The notes under the pieces: generated by a model
Database searches by the model: none
Seen by the model: only the letters and a program-made list of their open reading frames with translations
Told to the model about the DNA's origin: nothing
From: DUUI01 sp964627845
GTDB taxonomy: Bacteria > Bacillota_I > Bacilli_A > Erysipelotrichales > Erysipelotrichaceae
Assembly (NCBI GenBank): GCA_964627845.1
Contig: CAZVKL010000013.1
Location: forward strand, 1-27,362
Direction: 5' to 3'
Length of the DNA: 27,362 nt
Position numbers and translations under genes: made by a program
In this document: piece by piece, positions 1 through 8,039 of the stretch
Numbering within the stretch: position 1 is the stretch's first letter
Layout: the number at the start of each line of letters is the position of its first letter

Positions 1-1196
1 ACATGACTCGTCTGAGGGAACATGTCAAAAGGTTTAACTTCCTTAATCGTGTAATGAGAAGATAATAAGTCTAAATCTCGCTTCAACGTGACTGGATTAC
101 AAGAAACATAGACAACATTCTCTGCTTGAGTTTTAATAATGTCTTCAATTCCTTGCGTAGTCAAACCCTTACGTGGTGGATCAACAATAACCGTATCAAT
201 CGTTTCATTTAAGTTAGACAGAAAATGCGTTGCATCGTCTAAGACAAACTCAACATTATCAATATTGTTTAGTTCTTTATTTAAATTGGCATCCTCGATC
301 GCTTGTTGGTTAATCTCAACCCCAATCACTTTCTTGACAAACTGTGAGATAAATAAAGAGATTGTCCCAACCCCACAATATAAATCCAATACCGTTTGAT
401 TCGAATCAAACTTAGCCAAATCGAGAATCATTTGGTATAAGTTCGCTGTTTGTAACGTGTTTACTTGAAAGAATGAATCTGGAGAAATTCGAAACTTTAA
501 ATTATTTATCTGTTCAATAATCACTTCATCGCCATAAACAAGTTCATCATTAACATAGATGCTTTTAATATCGTCAAAAGCATCAATTAAATTTTGAATA
601 TTTGATTGATTAATTTTTTTCCCTTTAAAAATTATCATTAATTCTGACTGAAGGGTTTGTTTTAGAACCAGTTCATCAAAATCATTATTGAAGAATGATT
701 GTTTTATAAAGTTTAATACTTTATTCATCACATCGCTCTGTAAATAACACTGTTTAATTTCGACAATTTCATTGCTTCTAGTTTTATAGAGACCGATTCT
801 AAATGGGTCCTTCTGTACTCTAAAAGTCATTTTATTTCGATATCCCAGATCCAATGGAGACGCAAAAATGTTTGTTGTCTCAATATTCAACGTATCATTG
901 ACACTACGTTGTTTAAAATCAAGTTGGCGCTTATAATCAAGCATCATGATTTGGCATCCACCACATTCATTGAAATGTGGACAGATAGGTAAAATACGTG
1001 TCGGTGCAGCTTCTAATAATTTAACTATTTTACCAAAACCATACTTTGATTTTAGTTGAGTAATCTGAATTTCAGCTACCTCTTGAGGTAATAATTTCTC
1101 AACAAAAAAAGGGAAACGGTCAGCTTTGGCGACACCCATCCCTTGATTCGTTATATCACTACACTTTAAAACTAAATGATCATTTACTTTAAACAT
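1..1196 (-). CDS. rlmCD: 23S rRNA (uracil-5-)-methyltransferase, RlmCD/RumA (TrmA) family, 3' end cut by the window
   Basis: Transfers a methyl group from S-adenosylmethionine to C5 of uridine in 23S rRNA; in Bacillus the single RlmCD enzyme does both sites. My own translation from the ATG at 1196 gives 398 residues and runs off the left edge at PQTSH, which in this family lies only some ten residues before the end. An N-terminal TRAM-like segment (about 1-60) is followed by the four cysteines of the family's 4Fe-4S cluster (C72, C78, C81 in CGGC, and C150), the S-F-F-Q-V-N motif near 241, a SAM loop DLYCGVGT near 271, VDPPRKG near 338 and the catalytic cysteine C366 in YVSCNP. No clear Shine-Dalgarno precedes the ATG; it lies 5 nt after the stop of the upstream gene, so translation is probably coupled. 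It could instead be a paralogue acting on another uridine, but the TrmA-type rRNA enzyme is the best fit. Confidence 0.93.
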   Translation of the reverse strand, partial: MFKVNDHLVLKCSDITNQGMGVAKADRFPFFVEKLLPQEVAEIQITQLKSKYGFGKIVKLLEAAPTRILPICPHFNECGGCQIMMLDYKRQLDFKQRSVNDTLNIETTNIFASPLDLGYRNKMTFRVQKDPFRIGLYKTRSNEIVEIKQCYLQSDVMNKVLNFIKQSFFNNDFDELVLKQTLQSELMIIFKGKKINQSNIQNLIDAFDDIKSIYVNDELVYGDEVIIEQINNLKFRISPDSFFQVNTLQTANLYQMILDLAKFDSNQTVLDLYCGVGTISLFISQFVKKVIGVEINQQAIEDANLNKELNNIDNVEFVLDDATHFLSNLNETIDTVIVDPPRKGLTTQGIEDIIKTQAENVVYVSCNPVTLKRDLDLLSSHYTIKEVKPFDMFPQTSH

Positions 1197-1201
1197 ATGA
1201 T

Positions 1202-1873
1202 TTATGGTTGAGGTGCAGGTTCAGGTTGAGGTTCAACCGGAACATTCGGATCAACCGGTGCATTTGGATCAACCGGAGCATTTGGATCAACCGGCTCATT
1301 CATACGCTCAAGTACTTGTTGAGTCGTTACAGGATCAAGTGGTGAAGAGACAATGTTCACTTTAGGCGCAGCCATCATCGAATTCTTCACTAAAACTGCA
1401 TGGACATCCAACGTCGTTGGATTATTAAACATCGTAACCTCTAAATCATAATTACGCATTTCTTCTGTTTGAGAAAAATAAGTCTCAACAGGTAAAACAC
1501 CAATAATTGTGTTATAAATCTCTGATTGAAAAGTCGGTAACTCTTCTAAAGTTAGTTCGTCCTTCATATCAACTCTGACTTTGAGCGTTGCCGAATGTAA
1601 ATTTGCCTCTGAAGAATCAACATACACTAACGCATTTAATCCATCCGCTACTCTAGTTCTATCATCCTCTGTAATTTCTTGGGCAATATCATTCTCGAAA
1701 CGTTCACCAACAATTGGTACACCCGCTTCCATATATGAATCATAAATAACACGACCAATAATAAATAATGGAATCGCAATTAAAATTGAACTGACTATAA
1801 TAATTAAAAGTGAGTTATATCCTTTTCCATGAGGTGCAGACTTAACGGCATTTGTTCTCTTTTTCTTAGCCAT
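1202..1873 (-). CDS. Single-pass membrane protein with Pro-rich C-terminal hexapeptide repeats, function unknown
   Basis: I do not recognise this protein. From the ATG at 1873 it has 223 residues: a basic cytoplasmic start (MAKKKR), one strong transmembrane segment at about residues 21-43, an extracytoplasmic domain of about 140 residues, and a tail of three PVDPN(A/V) repeats followed by PVEPQPEPAPQP. The tail is built on an 18-bp DNA repeat. AAGGAGG stands 6 nt before ATG 1873; a TTG two codons earlier would have no spacing to that site, so I chose the ATG. It lies between gatB and rlmCD, with its own candidate promoter inside the gatB 3' end. The topology fits an anchored envelope protein whose tail could act as a spacer across the wall, but this is inference. 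There is no lipobox and no recognised catalytic motif. Confidence 0.75.
   Translation of the reverse strand: MAKKKRTNAVKSAPHGKGYNSLLIIIVSSILIAIPLFIIGRVIYDSYMEAGVPIVGERFENDIAQEITEDDRTRVADGLNALVYVDSSEANLHSATLKVRVDMKDELTLEELPTFQSEIYNTIIGVLPVETYFSQTEEMRNYDLEVTMFNNPTTLDVHAVLVKNSMMAAPKVNIVSSPLDPVTTQQVLERMNEPVDPNAPVDPNAPVDPNVPVEPQPEPAPQP
1244..1297. repeat. Three tandem 18-bp units encoding PVDPN(A/V) repeats
   Basis: Three head-to-tail 18-bp units (1244-1261, 1262-1279, 1280-1297) share the core GGATCAACCGG and differ only at a few positions. They are in frame with the minus-strand gene, so gain or loss of a unit would change the tail by exactly six residues without a frameshift. Confidence 0.9.
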
Positions 1874-1898
1874 GCACAACCTCCTTTTTAACCTCTAT

Positions 1899-1927
1899 AT
1901 TATACACTAGTTTTCTTTCTTTGATAA
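1899..1927 (-). promoter_or_regulatory. Candidate sigma-A promoter inside the 3' end of gatB
   Basis: Reading the minus strand, TTATCA (1922-1927) and a perfect TATAAT (1899-1904) are separated by 17 bp. The predicted start, about 1892, lies just upstream of the AAGGAGG of the membrane-protein gene. This would let that gene and rlmCD be transcribed apart from gatCAB. The -35 matches the consensus moderately. Confidence 0.5.
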
Positions 1928-3340
1928 CAAAGTCTGTTTGACCATCTTATTAGCCAACGCAGGATTTGCCTGGCCTTTTGAAAGTTTCATCACTTGGCCC
2001 ATTACAAACTTGATTGATTTATCCTTACCAGCTAAGAAATCATCAATCACAGCAGGATTCTCAGCCAGAATTTCATCAATCCAATTTTGGATCACCACTG
2101 GATCTGACTCTTGTTTTAAACCTAGCTTCTCAATCACATCATCAACATTATTTTCTTTATGTAAGAGTTCGGGTAGGACCATTTTCCCTTGTTTACTTGA
2201 CAAAGTTTTATCCCCAAGTAACGAAATCAACTTTTTAAGTTGGACAACATCAAATAAATCAAATAAATCATTATTATTCTTATTCACAAAGCTCATCACT
2301 TCCGAAATAAGATAATTAGAACTTCGAACTGGATCGATATTACCATCATTGAGGGCATCAAAATAATCAGATAAATTCTTATTAGCCACTAGAATGGACG
2401 CATTGACCGGATCAATCTCTAATTCGTTCACATATCTTAGATAGCGCTCATGAGGTAATTCATTTAAATTATCCTTAACAGAATTTATGAAGTGATCATC
2501 TAATTGAATTGGGAAAATATTAGGCTCTGGGAAATAGCGATAATCCACAGTCCCTTCTTTCTCTCTCATTAAGACAGTATCTTGAATGGATTCATCAAAC
2601 CGTCTCGTCGATTGAACAATCTCTTCATTATTTTCAAGTGCTTTCGTTTGTCTCTCAATTTCTTTCTCAATCGCCTTTTGAACATTATTAATTGAGTTTA
2701 AATTCTTAATCTCAACTTTCGTACCTAATTTATCTGACCCTGGTTTTGCCAGTGATATATTAACATCACAGCGCATCGACCCTTCTTCCATCTTACCATC
2801 TGAAATATCAAGATAGACCACTAGCTCTCGCATGGCCGTTACATAAGCTGCCGCTTCTTTTGCGGAATGAATTTCTGGCTCAGACACGATTTCAATCAAA
2901 GGAACTCCAGCCCGATTAAAATCGATTAATGTCTTATCTTCCAAATGATGTTGTTTCGCTGTATCTTCCTCAAGATGGAGTCGAGTCACACCAATCTTTT
3001 TCTCTTGATAATCCACCAATATCGGTAATGTCCCCTTTTCACCAATCGGATGAAATTGTTGAGTAATCTGAAACCCTTTTGGTAAATCCGAATAAAAATA
3101 ATTCTTGCGATCAAAGCGCAACAATGAGTCTATCTTCATGTTTAAGGCATGACATAATTTTAATGCGTACTCTACCGCTTTCTTATTGACTGTCGGTAAC
3201 GTTCCAGGCAATCCCAAATCAACTTCATTCACAAAACTATTAACTGGTCCATCAAAATGTACTTCACTATTCGAAAACATTTTTGTGTTTGTTTTTAATT
3301 CACAGTGAATCTCAATTCCAATCGTTACTTCGTACGCCAT
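1907..3340 (-). CDS. gatB: Asp-tRNA(Asn)/Glu-tRNA(Gln) amidotransferase subunit B
   Basis: GatB binds misacylated Glu-tRNA(Gln) or Asp-tRNA(Asn), activates the carboxylate with ATP and receives ammonia from GatA. The 477 residues match the family's usual length. The N-terminal cradle domain starts with IGIEIHCELKT, followed by DRKNYFYSDLPKGFQITQ near 98 and HLEEDTAKQ near 122; the C-terminal part (from about 330) is the helical and YqeY-like tRNA-binding tail, ending in LANKMVKQ. GGAGG stands before the ATG inside the end of gatA, and the two genes overlap by 16 nt, so GatA and GatB are probably made in step. It is third in gatC-gatA-gatB. No key motif appears lost. Confidence 0.97.
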   Translation of the reverse strand: MAYEVTIGIEIHCELKTNTKMFSNSEVHFDGPVNSFVNEVDLGLPGTLPTVNKKAVEYALKLCHALNMKIDSLLRFDRKNYFYSDLPKGFQITQQFHPIGEKGTLPILVDYQEKKIGVTRLHLEEDTAKQHHLEDKTLIDFNRAGVPLIEIVSEPEIHSAKEAAAYVTAMRELVVYLDISDGKMEEGSMRCDVNISLAKPGSDKLGTKVEIKNLNSINNVQKAIEKEIERQTKALENNEEIVQSTRRFDESIQDTVLMREKEGTVDYRYFPEPNIFPIQLDDHFINSVKDNLNELPHERYLRYVNELEIDPVNASILVANKNLSDYFDALNDGNIDPVRSSNYLISEVMSFVNKNNNDLFDLFDVVQLKKLISLLGDKTLSSKQGKMVLPELLHKENNVDDVIEKLGLKQESDPVVIQNWIDEILAENPAVIDDFLAGKDKSIKFVMGQVMKLSKGQANPALANKMVKQTLLSKKEN

Positions 3341-4671
3341 GGATTTACCTCCATATCTAAAGCATTAAAATCAATCAGTTTTTCTAACCCTAACGCCATA
3401 TCAAACATTGTTTTTTCATTAAACAAATACGATGCTAAATTAATTCCATAAGGCAAACCATTTAAATGTCCTAGCGGTAAAGAAATACTAGGGAAACCAC
3501 TAAAGTTGTCTAACACCAAATGGTTCTCAGCAATGATTTTATTTGACGATAGCTCTTCATCCTGCATTTTTGATTTTAAAGGAGCAACCGTATCCGTACT
3601 TAAAGTTAAAATACCATCAACTTGATTCATCATGTCTGTATACGCATCCACAATCTTTCTTCTAACGCGTTGAGCTTTTCTAAACAACTCTTCTTGATGG
3701 GCATCATCCAGCGCATAACTACCAATAACAAACCGTCTTTTTAATAAAGTACCAAATCCTTTCGTTCTAGAATTAATCATGATATCGGATAAGGAATCAC
3801 CCTCAACCCGTTGTCCAAAACGAATTCCATCTAAATTCGCATGATTAGCAGTGGCCTCACAATTGGCAATAATAAAATATACAGGTAAAATCGTTTTAAG
3901 CAATGTCGCATCAAACTTAAAATGTTTAATCGTCACACCACTCTCTTGAAGTTGATCAAGCAACCCAAGGAAACGTTCTTTAATTTCATCATCGGCCTTC
4001 GCTTCAATCAAATTATCAATCACACCAATGGTTTTACCCTTCAGTTGTCCAGTAATATCCGTGTAATCATCAACTGGTTCAAAAGAAGACGTGTGATCTT
4101 TTTCATCTCGACCAGCCAATACATTTAACATAAGTGCACTATCTAAAACAGTATCACTAAAGTAACCAACATGATCTAAACTTGAGGCATAAGGAATGAT
4201 TCCATAACGAGAAATGCGTCCATAAGTCGGCTTAACCCCAACCACTCCGCAATAAGCCGCTGGTTTTCTCACCGAATCCCCAGTATCGCTACCAATCGCA
4301 AAATCAACAACCCGTGCACCCATTAAAGCAGCCGATCCACTGCTCGATCCACCAGAAATATGATCCATGTTATAAGGATTGTTTGTAGGGCCTTGAACCG
4401 GCGTCAGGCCTGTGCCACCCAGTGCTAATTCATCTAAAGTTGTTTTAGCCACTAGCTGTGCACCAGCCTCTCGTAACTTCGTAATAATGGTGGCATCAAA
4501 AGGCGGAATATAATCAATTAAAATTCCACTCGACGCTGTCGTCTCAATTCCCTTCGTTGAAACATTATCTTTAATGGCAACGGTTCTCCCTTTTAAAACG
4601 CCATCGTGATGATTCTCTTCATCAATATAGACTGTGACAGCATTGAGTGTCTCACCAGCTTTTCTTAACAT
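3325..4671 (-). CDS. gatA: Glu/Asp-tRNA amidotransferase subunit A, N-terminally short, altered amidase signature
   Basis: GatA hydrolyses glutamine and passes ammonia to GatB. It is an amidase-signature enzyme. The Ser-cisSer-Lys triad is visible at the family spacing: K34 in VAIKDN, S109 in GGSSSGS and nucleophile S133. The spacing K34-S133 (99) and S109-S133 (24) equals that of S. aureus GatA (K79, S154, S178), so this 448-residue protein lacks about 45 N-terminal residues. The stop of gatC and this ATG overlap as TAATG, and I see no better upstream start, so the short form looks real. The residue before the nucleophile is Asp132 (GSDTGDS) where the usual motif is GSDTGGS. The rest of the fold is intact, so I expect an active enzyme, possibly a lineage variant. 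Confidence 0.95.
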   Translation of the reverse strand: MLRKAGETLNAVTVYIDEENHHDGVLKGRTVAIKDNVSTKGIETTASSGILIDYIPPFDATIITKLREAGAQLVAKTTLDELALGGTGLTPVQGPTNNPYNMDHISGGSSSGSAALMGARVVDFAIGSDTGDSVRKPAAYCGVVGVKPTYGRISRYGIIPYASSLDHVGYFSDTVLDSALMLNVLAGRDEKDHTSSFEPVDDYTDITGQLKGKTIGVIDNLIEAKADDEIKERFLGLLDQLQESGVTIKHFKFDATLLKTILPVYFIIANCEATANHANLDGIRFGQRVEGDSLSDIMINSRTKGFGTLLKRRFVIGSYALDDAHQEELFRKAQRVRRKIVDAYTDMMNQVDGILTLSTDTVAPLKSKMQDEELSSNKIIAENHLVLDNFSGFPSISLPLGHLNGLPYGINLASYLFNEKTMFDMALGLEKLIDFNALDMEVNPWRTK

Positions 4672-4967
4672 TAGTCCACCACCTTTGGCACCACAAAATA
4701 ATCATCTTGAGCATCTGGTGCATTCATAAACACTTCCTCAATGGTTAAATGTTCACTCATTTCATCATTTCTTAGGGAAGTTGAGTTTATTTCATAAGGA
4801 AAAACCATTGGTTCCACCCCTTGAGTGTCGATATCATTCAGTAACTCCATTTGTTTTAACAATGTCGCAAACTCATGTTGAATATCTTCCATTTCTTGAT
4901 CACTTAAATCAAACATTAAATGATTCGCTAATTGTTTGATTTTTTCTTTACTCAGCTGTTTCACCAT
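4671..4967 (-). CDS. gatC: Asp-tRNA(Asn)/Glu-tRNA(Gln) amidotransferase subunit C
   Basis: A 98-residue GatC, the small subunit that wraps around the GatA-GatB interface and stabilises the complex. It starts with a helical segment (IKQLANHLMFDLSDQE), followed by the family's middle region around IDTQGVEPM and the C-terminal DAQDDYFVVPKVVD, which corresponds to the usual 'F.VPKV' ending. It overlaps the end of camS by 7 nt and the start of gatA by 1 nt (TAATG). Its length and ending are normal. The gene set gatC-gatA-gatB predicts that this organism makes Gln-tRNA, and perhaps Asn-tRNA, by the indirect route, as most Bacillota do. Confidence 0.95.
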   Translation of the reverse strand: MVKQLSKEKIKQLANHLMFDLSDQEMEDIQHEFATLLKQMELLNDIDTQGVEPMVFPYEINSTSLRNDEMSEHLTIEEVFMNAPDAQDDYFVVPKVVD

Positions 4968-6061
4968 TCCACCATTTTTATTTGTTCACCTTTCTTTTCA
5001 ATAACCATTACTGTATCACCCAACACTTGAATATCAATTAAAATATCAAAGTCAAAATGATCTAAACGTTGTTGCATCAACTGAAACGCATATTGAGCCA
5101 AACCCTGAACCTCTAAATACGTTTTACCCGTCGTCGATAACGTTATATTCAGCTGATTAATCTGATTATCAATTAATCGAGCTCTTCCAACCACACCCAC
5201 TTGTTCCTCAGGTAGAAACGTTTGAATATGATTTCTTAATATATTAAATTCCGTCGAGACATCTGGTGCTAATTGATTCGCTCTCGACGAAGGAAAAATC
5301 ACCCATTCTTGATTGATTCTCTCAAACTGACCACTATTTCCTTCAAAATAAGCACTCGAAATAAATCCGCCTGGCAAAGTAGAATCACTCTTATTTAAAT
5401 TATACAAACCAACAAAGATCGGAATTTGAGATGTTTCTGGAATGGTTCTCAAATAAGAAACTAATTTACGAGCTGCATTCTCACCATATTCAATCAAATC
5501 GGAATCACTCAATTTATCAGGGTCCAAGGCATCCTGATTTAAATTACCATTAAGTGCCAACGCAAAAGACATCGCCGCAACACCCTCATCTCGATTAGGA
5601 CTGGTGTAATAATCAATTTCATACATCGTCACTAAAATAATGGGTTGAGTTATTTCTTGACCATTCTCAGTCACAAATACTTGGTCGGACGTGGGATTTA
5701 GTCCCATTGGATACTCTTGTGAATTAAAACGAAGTAAATTCGTATATTGATCGGAACTAATCATGCGTCCCTCAGCAATATAATAATCACTCGGATTAAA
5801 GTATTGTGCCGACATACTTTGAAGTTGTTTAGTGACTTCATAGGTATCTTCTTTATACACTGAACGTTGTTCATGAGTTAAGCGTTGCCTCGAACCAATA
5901 AAAGGAATAATCAAAGAAAAACGCTCATTCTGTGAATAATATTGAATGGCATCTTGTGAAATAGCCACATCCATTTCTTCGTTTTGTTCTGGTTCATCAG
6001 CTCTATCAAAACAACCAGTTAGTATTAATAGCACCAACAAAAGGACTAAGCTACGCTTCAT
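4961..6061 (-). CDS. camS: CamS-family sex-pheromone-type lipoprotein
   Basis: A 366-residue lipoprotein of the CamS family (YerH in B. subtilis). The first 16 residues are a lipoprotein signal peptide and the lipobox is LTGC with C17 as the lipidated residue. The mature part is one long domain of the family type, including the segment near NPSDYYIAEGRMISSDQYTNLLRF and the central region with PIFVGLYNLN. The molecular role of CamS is not known; in enterococci and staphylococci a short peptide cut from the signal sequence acts as a mating pheromone. The gene overlaps the ligA end by 11 nt and gatC by 7 nt. GAGGTAAATT precedes the ATG. Its place between ligA and gatC matches the order in Bacilli. 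Confidence 0.9.
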   Translation of the reverse strand: MKRSLVLLLVLLILTGCFDRADEPEQNEEMDVAISQDAIQYYSQNERFSLIIPFIGSRQRLTHEQRSVYKEDTYEVTKQLQSMSAQYFNPSDYYIAEGRMISSDQYTNLLRFNSQEYPMGLNPTSDQVFVTENGQEITQPIILVTMYEIDYYTSPNRDEGVAAMSFALALNGNLNQDALDPDKLSDSDLIEYGENAARKLVSYLRTIPETSQIPIFVGLYNLNKSDSTLPGGFISSAYFEGNSGQFERINQEWVIFPSSRANQLAPDVSTEFNILRNHIQTFLPEEQVGVVGRARLIDNQINQLNITLSTTGKTYLEVQGLAQYAFQLMQQRLDHFDFDILIDIQVLGDTVMVIEKKGEQIKMVEW

Positions 6062-8039
6062 AATTTACCTCAATTAGGAACCTCTCTTCATCCCAAACTT
6101 CTATATTAAGTTCTCTCGCTTTATCTAGCTTAGAACCAGCTGCTTCACCCGCTATCACTAAATCGGTATTTTTAGAGACGGAAGAGGATAAACTCGCCCC
6201 AAAAGATTCTAATAATTGAGTCGCTTCTTTACGCGATAATTTTTCTAAAGATCCCGTCAATACCACTTTCTTGTTCGATAAATTCGATTCTTTAATTTCT
6301 TGATGTGATTGTTGCATGTTGACACCCAAGCGACTTAAATGTTGAATGAGATGTGTATTATGGTCATTCTCAAAATAATCCAATAACGATTGAGCCGTCA
6401 CTGACCCAACATCATCAATTTGAATTAATGTTTCATAATCCGCCTTCATTAATGCATCCATGTCATTGAAACTACGTGCCAGGGTATTGGATGCTTTGGA
6501 ACCAACATGCAAGATCCCTAGTCCAAATAAAAGTTGACTTAATTCATTCTGTTTACTACGCTCAATCGCACTCAGTAAATTCTGAATTGATTTCTCTCCA
6601 AACTTCTCAAGTTGTTTCAATAACTCAACTTTATCCTTTAATCGATAGATATCATCAATCGAATTTAAAAGTCCAGCTTCATGCATCTGTTTGACACGAG
6701 CATGCCCTAGTCCATCAATGTTCATCGCATTTCGAGAAGCAAAATGAGCGATTCCTTCAACGATTCGAGCTGGACACTCACTATTGATACAATAGGTGGC
6801 TGCAGCCGATGGGTCACGCACTAATTCACTCTCACAAATTGGACATTCTGTCGGAAAAACGTAAGGGCTTGATCCTTCCTCCCTAAATTCAGGTAATGAT
6901 TCAATGATTTCAGGAATGATCTCACCCGCTTTATGAAGAGTAACTCGATCATTCACCCGGATATCTTTTTCTTTAATATAGTCTTCATTATGTAACGTAG
7001 CGGCAGAAACAATTGAACCTCCCAATGAGACAGGGGCAAGCTTCGCATTCGGTGTAATTCGTCCTGTACGCCCCACCGTTAAATGAATATCCAGTACTTG
7101 AGATTGAGCAACTTCTGCAGGGAATTTATATGCCACCGCAAACTTTGGGACTCTGACTGTATATCCTAGCTCGTTTTGTTTATCAATCGAATTGACTTTA
7201 ATGACAACCCCATCAATATCAAAATCCAATGTCTTTCTAAGTTCATCTAACTCTTTTATTTTCTCAATCACTTCATCAATGTCTTTAACATGATAAACAT
7301 ATTGATTGACCTTAAAGCCCTGTTTTTTTAAAAACTGTAAAGCATCCCATTGAGTGTGAACACCATAGTCTAAAGGATCCACTAAGGTATACCAAAACGC
7401 GTCTAACGCACGTTTTGCGGCAATGGACGAATCTAATTGTCTAATACTTCCAGCCGCCGCATTTCGAGTATTCGCAAAAACAACTTCCCCATTTTCTTCT
7501 CGAGCTGCATTAAGTTTTAAAAAGGATTGTTGGGGCATGAACACTTCACCACGAATTTGTACATTGAGATTATCTTTGGTCGATAACGGTAATGAGCGAA
7601 TCGTTTTAACATTGTTGGTAACATCTTCACCAACCTTACCATCTCCTCTTGTTACTGCCTGAAAATAGCGGCCGTTGTTAAATTCAACCGCCATTGCTAA
7701 TCCATCAATTTTCAACTCGACAACATAGTCAACCGGTCCAACTTCACTCGTTACACGCTTATCAAAAGCTCTTAAATCCTCATCATTAAACGCATTTGAC
7801 AGCGAAAACAACGGATTTTTATGAGTCACTTTCTCAAACTTACTACTCACTTGACCACCAATCTTTTGGGTCGGTGACGAAGGATCCGCATATTGAGGAA
7901 ATTGAGTTTCTAACTCAATCAGTTCATTTAAATCTTGGTCATATTCTTTATCGGAAATGGTCGGATGATCCAACACATGATAATCAATATTTGCTTGGGT
8001 GAGTTTTTGTCTCAATTCTTTAATTCGATCAAGCATCAT
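6051..8039 (-). CDS. ligA: NAD+-dependent DNA ligase
   Basis: Seals nicks in replication and repair, using NAD+ to adenylate an active-site lysine. The 662 residues are full length. In order: the NAD-binding Ia region (about 1-60), the adenylation domain with the nucleophile K110 in KIDG, an OB fold (about 315-390, with TVGRTGRITPNAKL), a four-cysteine zinc finger near 398-425 (CPIC and YCINSEC), helix-hairpin-helix repeats, and a C-terminal BRCT domain from about 585 (KKVVLTGSL). GGAG stands 7 nt before the first of two adjacent ATGs. The start overlaps the pcrA stop by 11 nt and the end overlaps camS by 11 nt. Nothing is missing. Confidence 0.98.
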   Translation of the reverse strand: MMLDRIKELRQKLTQANIDYHVLDHPTISDKEYDQDLNELIELETQFPQYADPSSPTQKIGGQVSSKFEKVTHKNPLFSLSNAFNDEDLRAFDKRVTSEVGPVDYVVELKIDGLAMAVEFNNGRYFQAVTRGDGKVGEDVTNNVKTIRSLPLSTKDNLNVQIRGEVFMPQQSFLKLNAAREENGEVVFANTRNAAAGSIRQLDSSIAAKRALDAFWYTLVDPLDYGVHTQWDALQFLKKQGFKVNQYVYHVKDIDEVIEKIKELDELRKTLDFDIDGVVIKVNSIDKQNELGYTVRVPKFAVAYKFPAEVAQSQVLDIHLTVGRTGRITPNAKLAPVSLGGSIVSAATLHNEDYIKEKDIRVNDRVTLHKAGEIIPEIIESLPEFREEGSSPYVFPTECPICESELVRDPSAAATYCINSECPARIVEGIAHFASRNAMNIDGLGHARVKQMHEAGLLNSIDDIYRLKDKVELLKQLEKFGEKSIQNLLSAIERSKQNELSQLLFGLGILHVGSKASNTLARSFNDMDALMKADYETLIQIDDVGSVTAQSLLDYFENDHNTHLIQHLSRLGVNMQQSHQEIKESNLSNKKVVLTGSLEKLSRKEATQLLESFGASLSSSVSKNTDLVIAGEAAGSKLDKARELNIEVWDEERFLIEVNYEA

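Noticed and set aside
1244..1297. Tandem repeats as a CRISPR-like array
   Set aside because: Units are contiguous 18-bp in-frame coding repeats without spacers.
1938..2315. Plus-strand open frames antisense to gatB (125 and 74 codons)
   Set aside because: They lie fully opposite a well-conserved gatB, have no Shine-Dalgarno and give low-complexity Ser/Ile-rich proteins with no family features.
8029..8039. TGA read as Trp (Mycoplasma code)
   Set aside because: TGA ends pcrA exactly at a normal C-terminus with ligA starting in the overlap; TGA also ends several other complete proteins, and Trp is encoded by TGG throughout.
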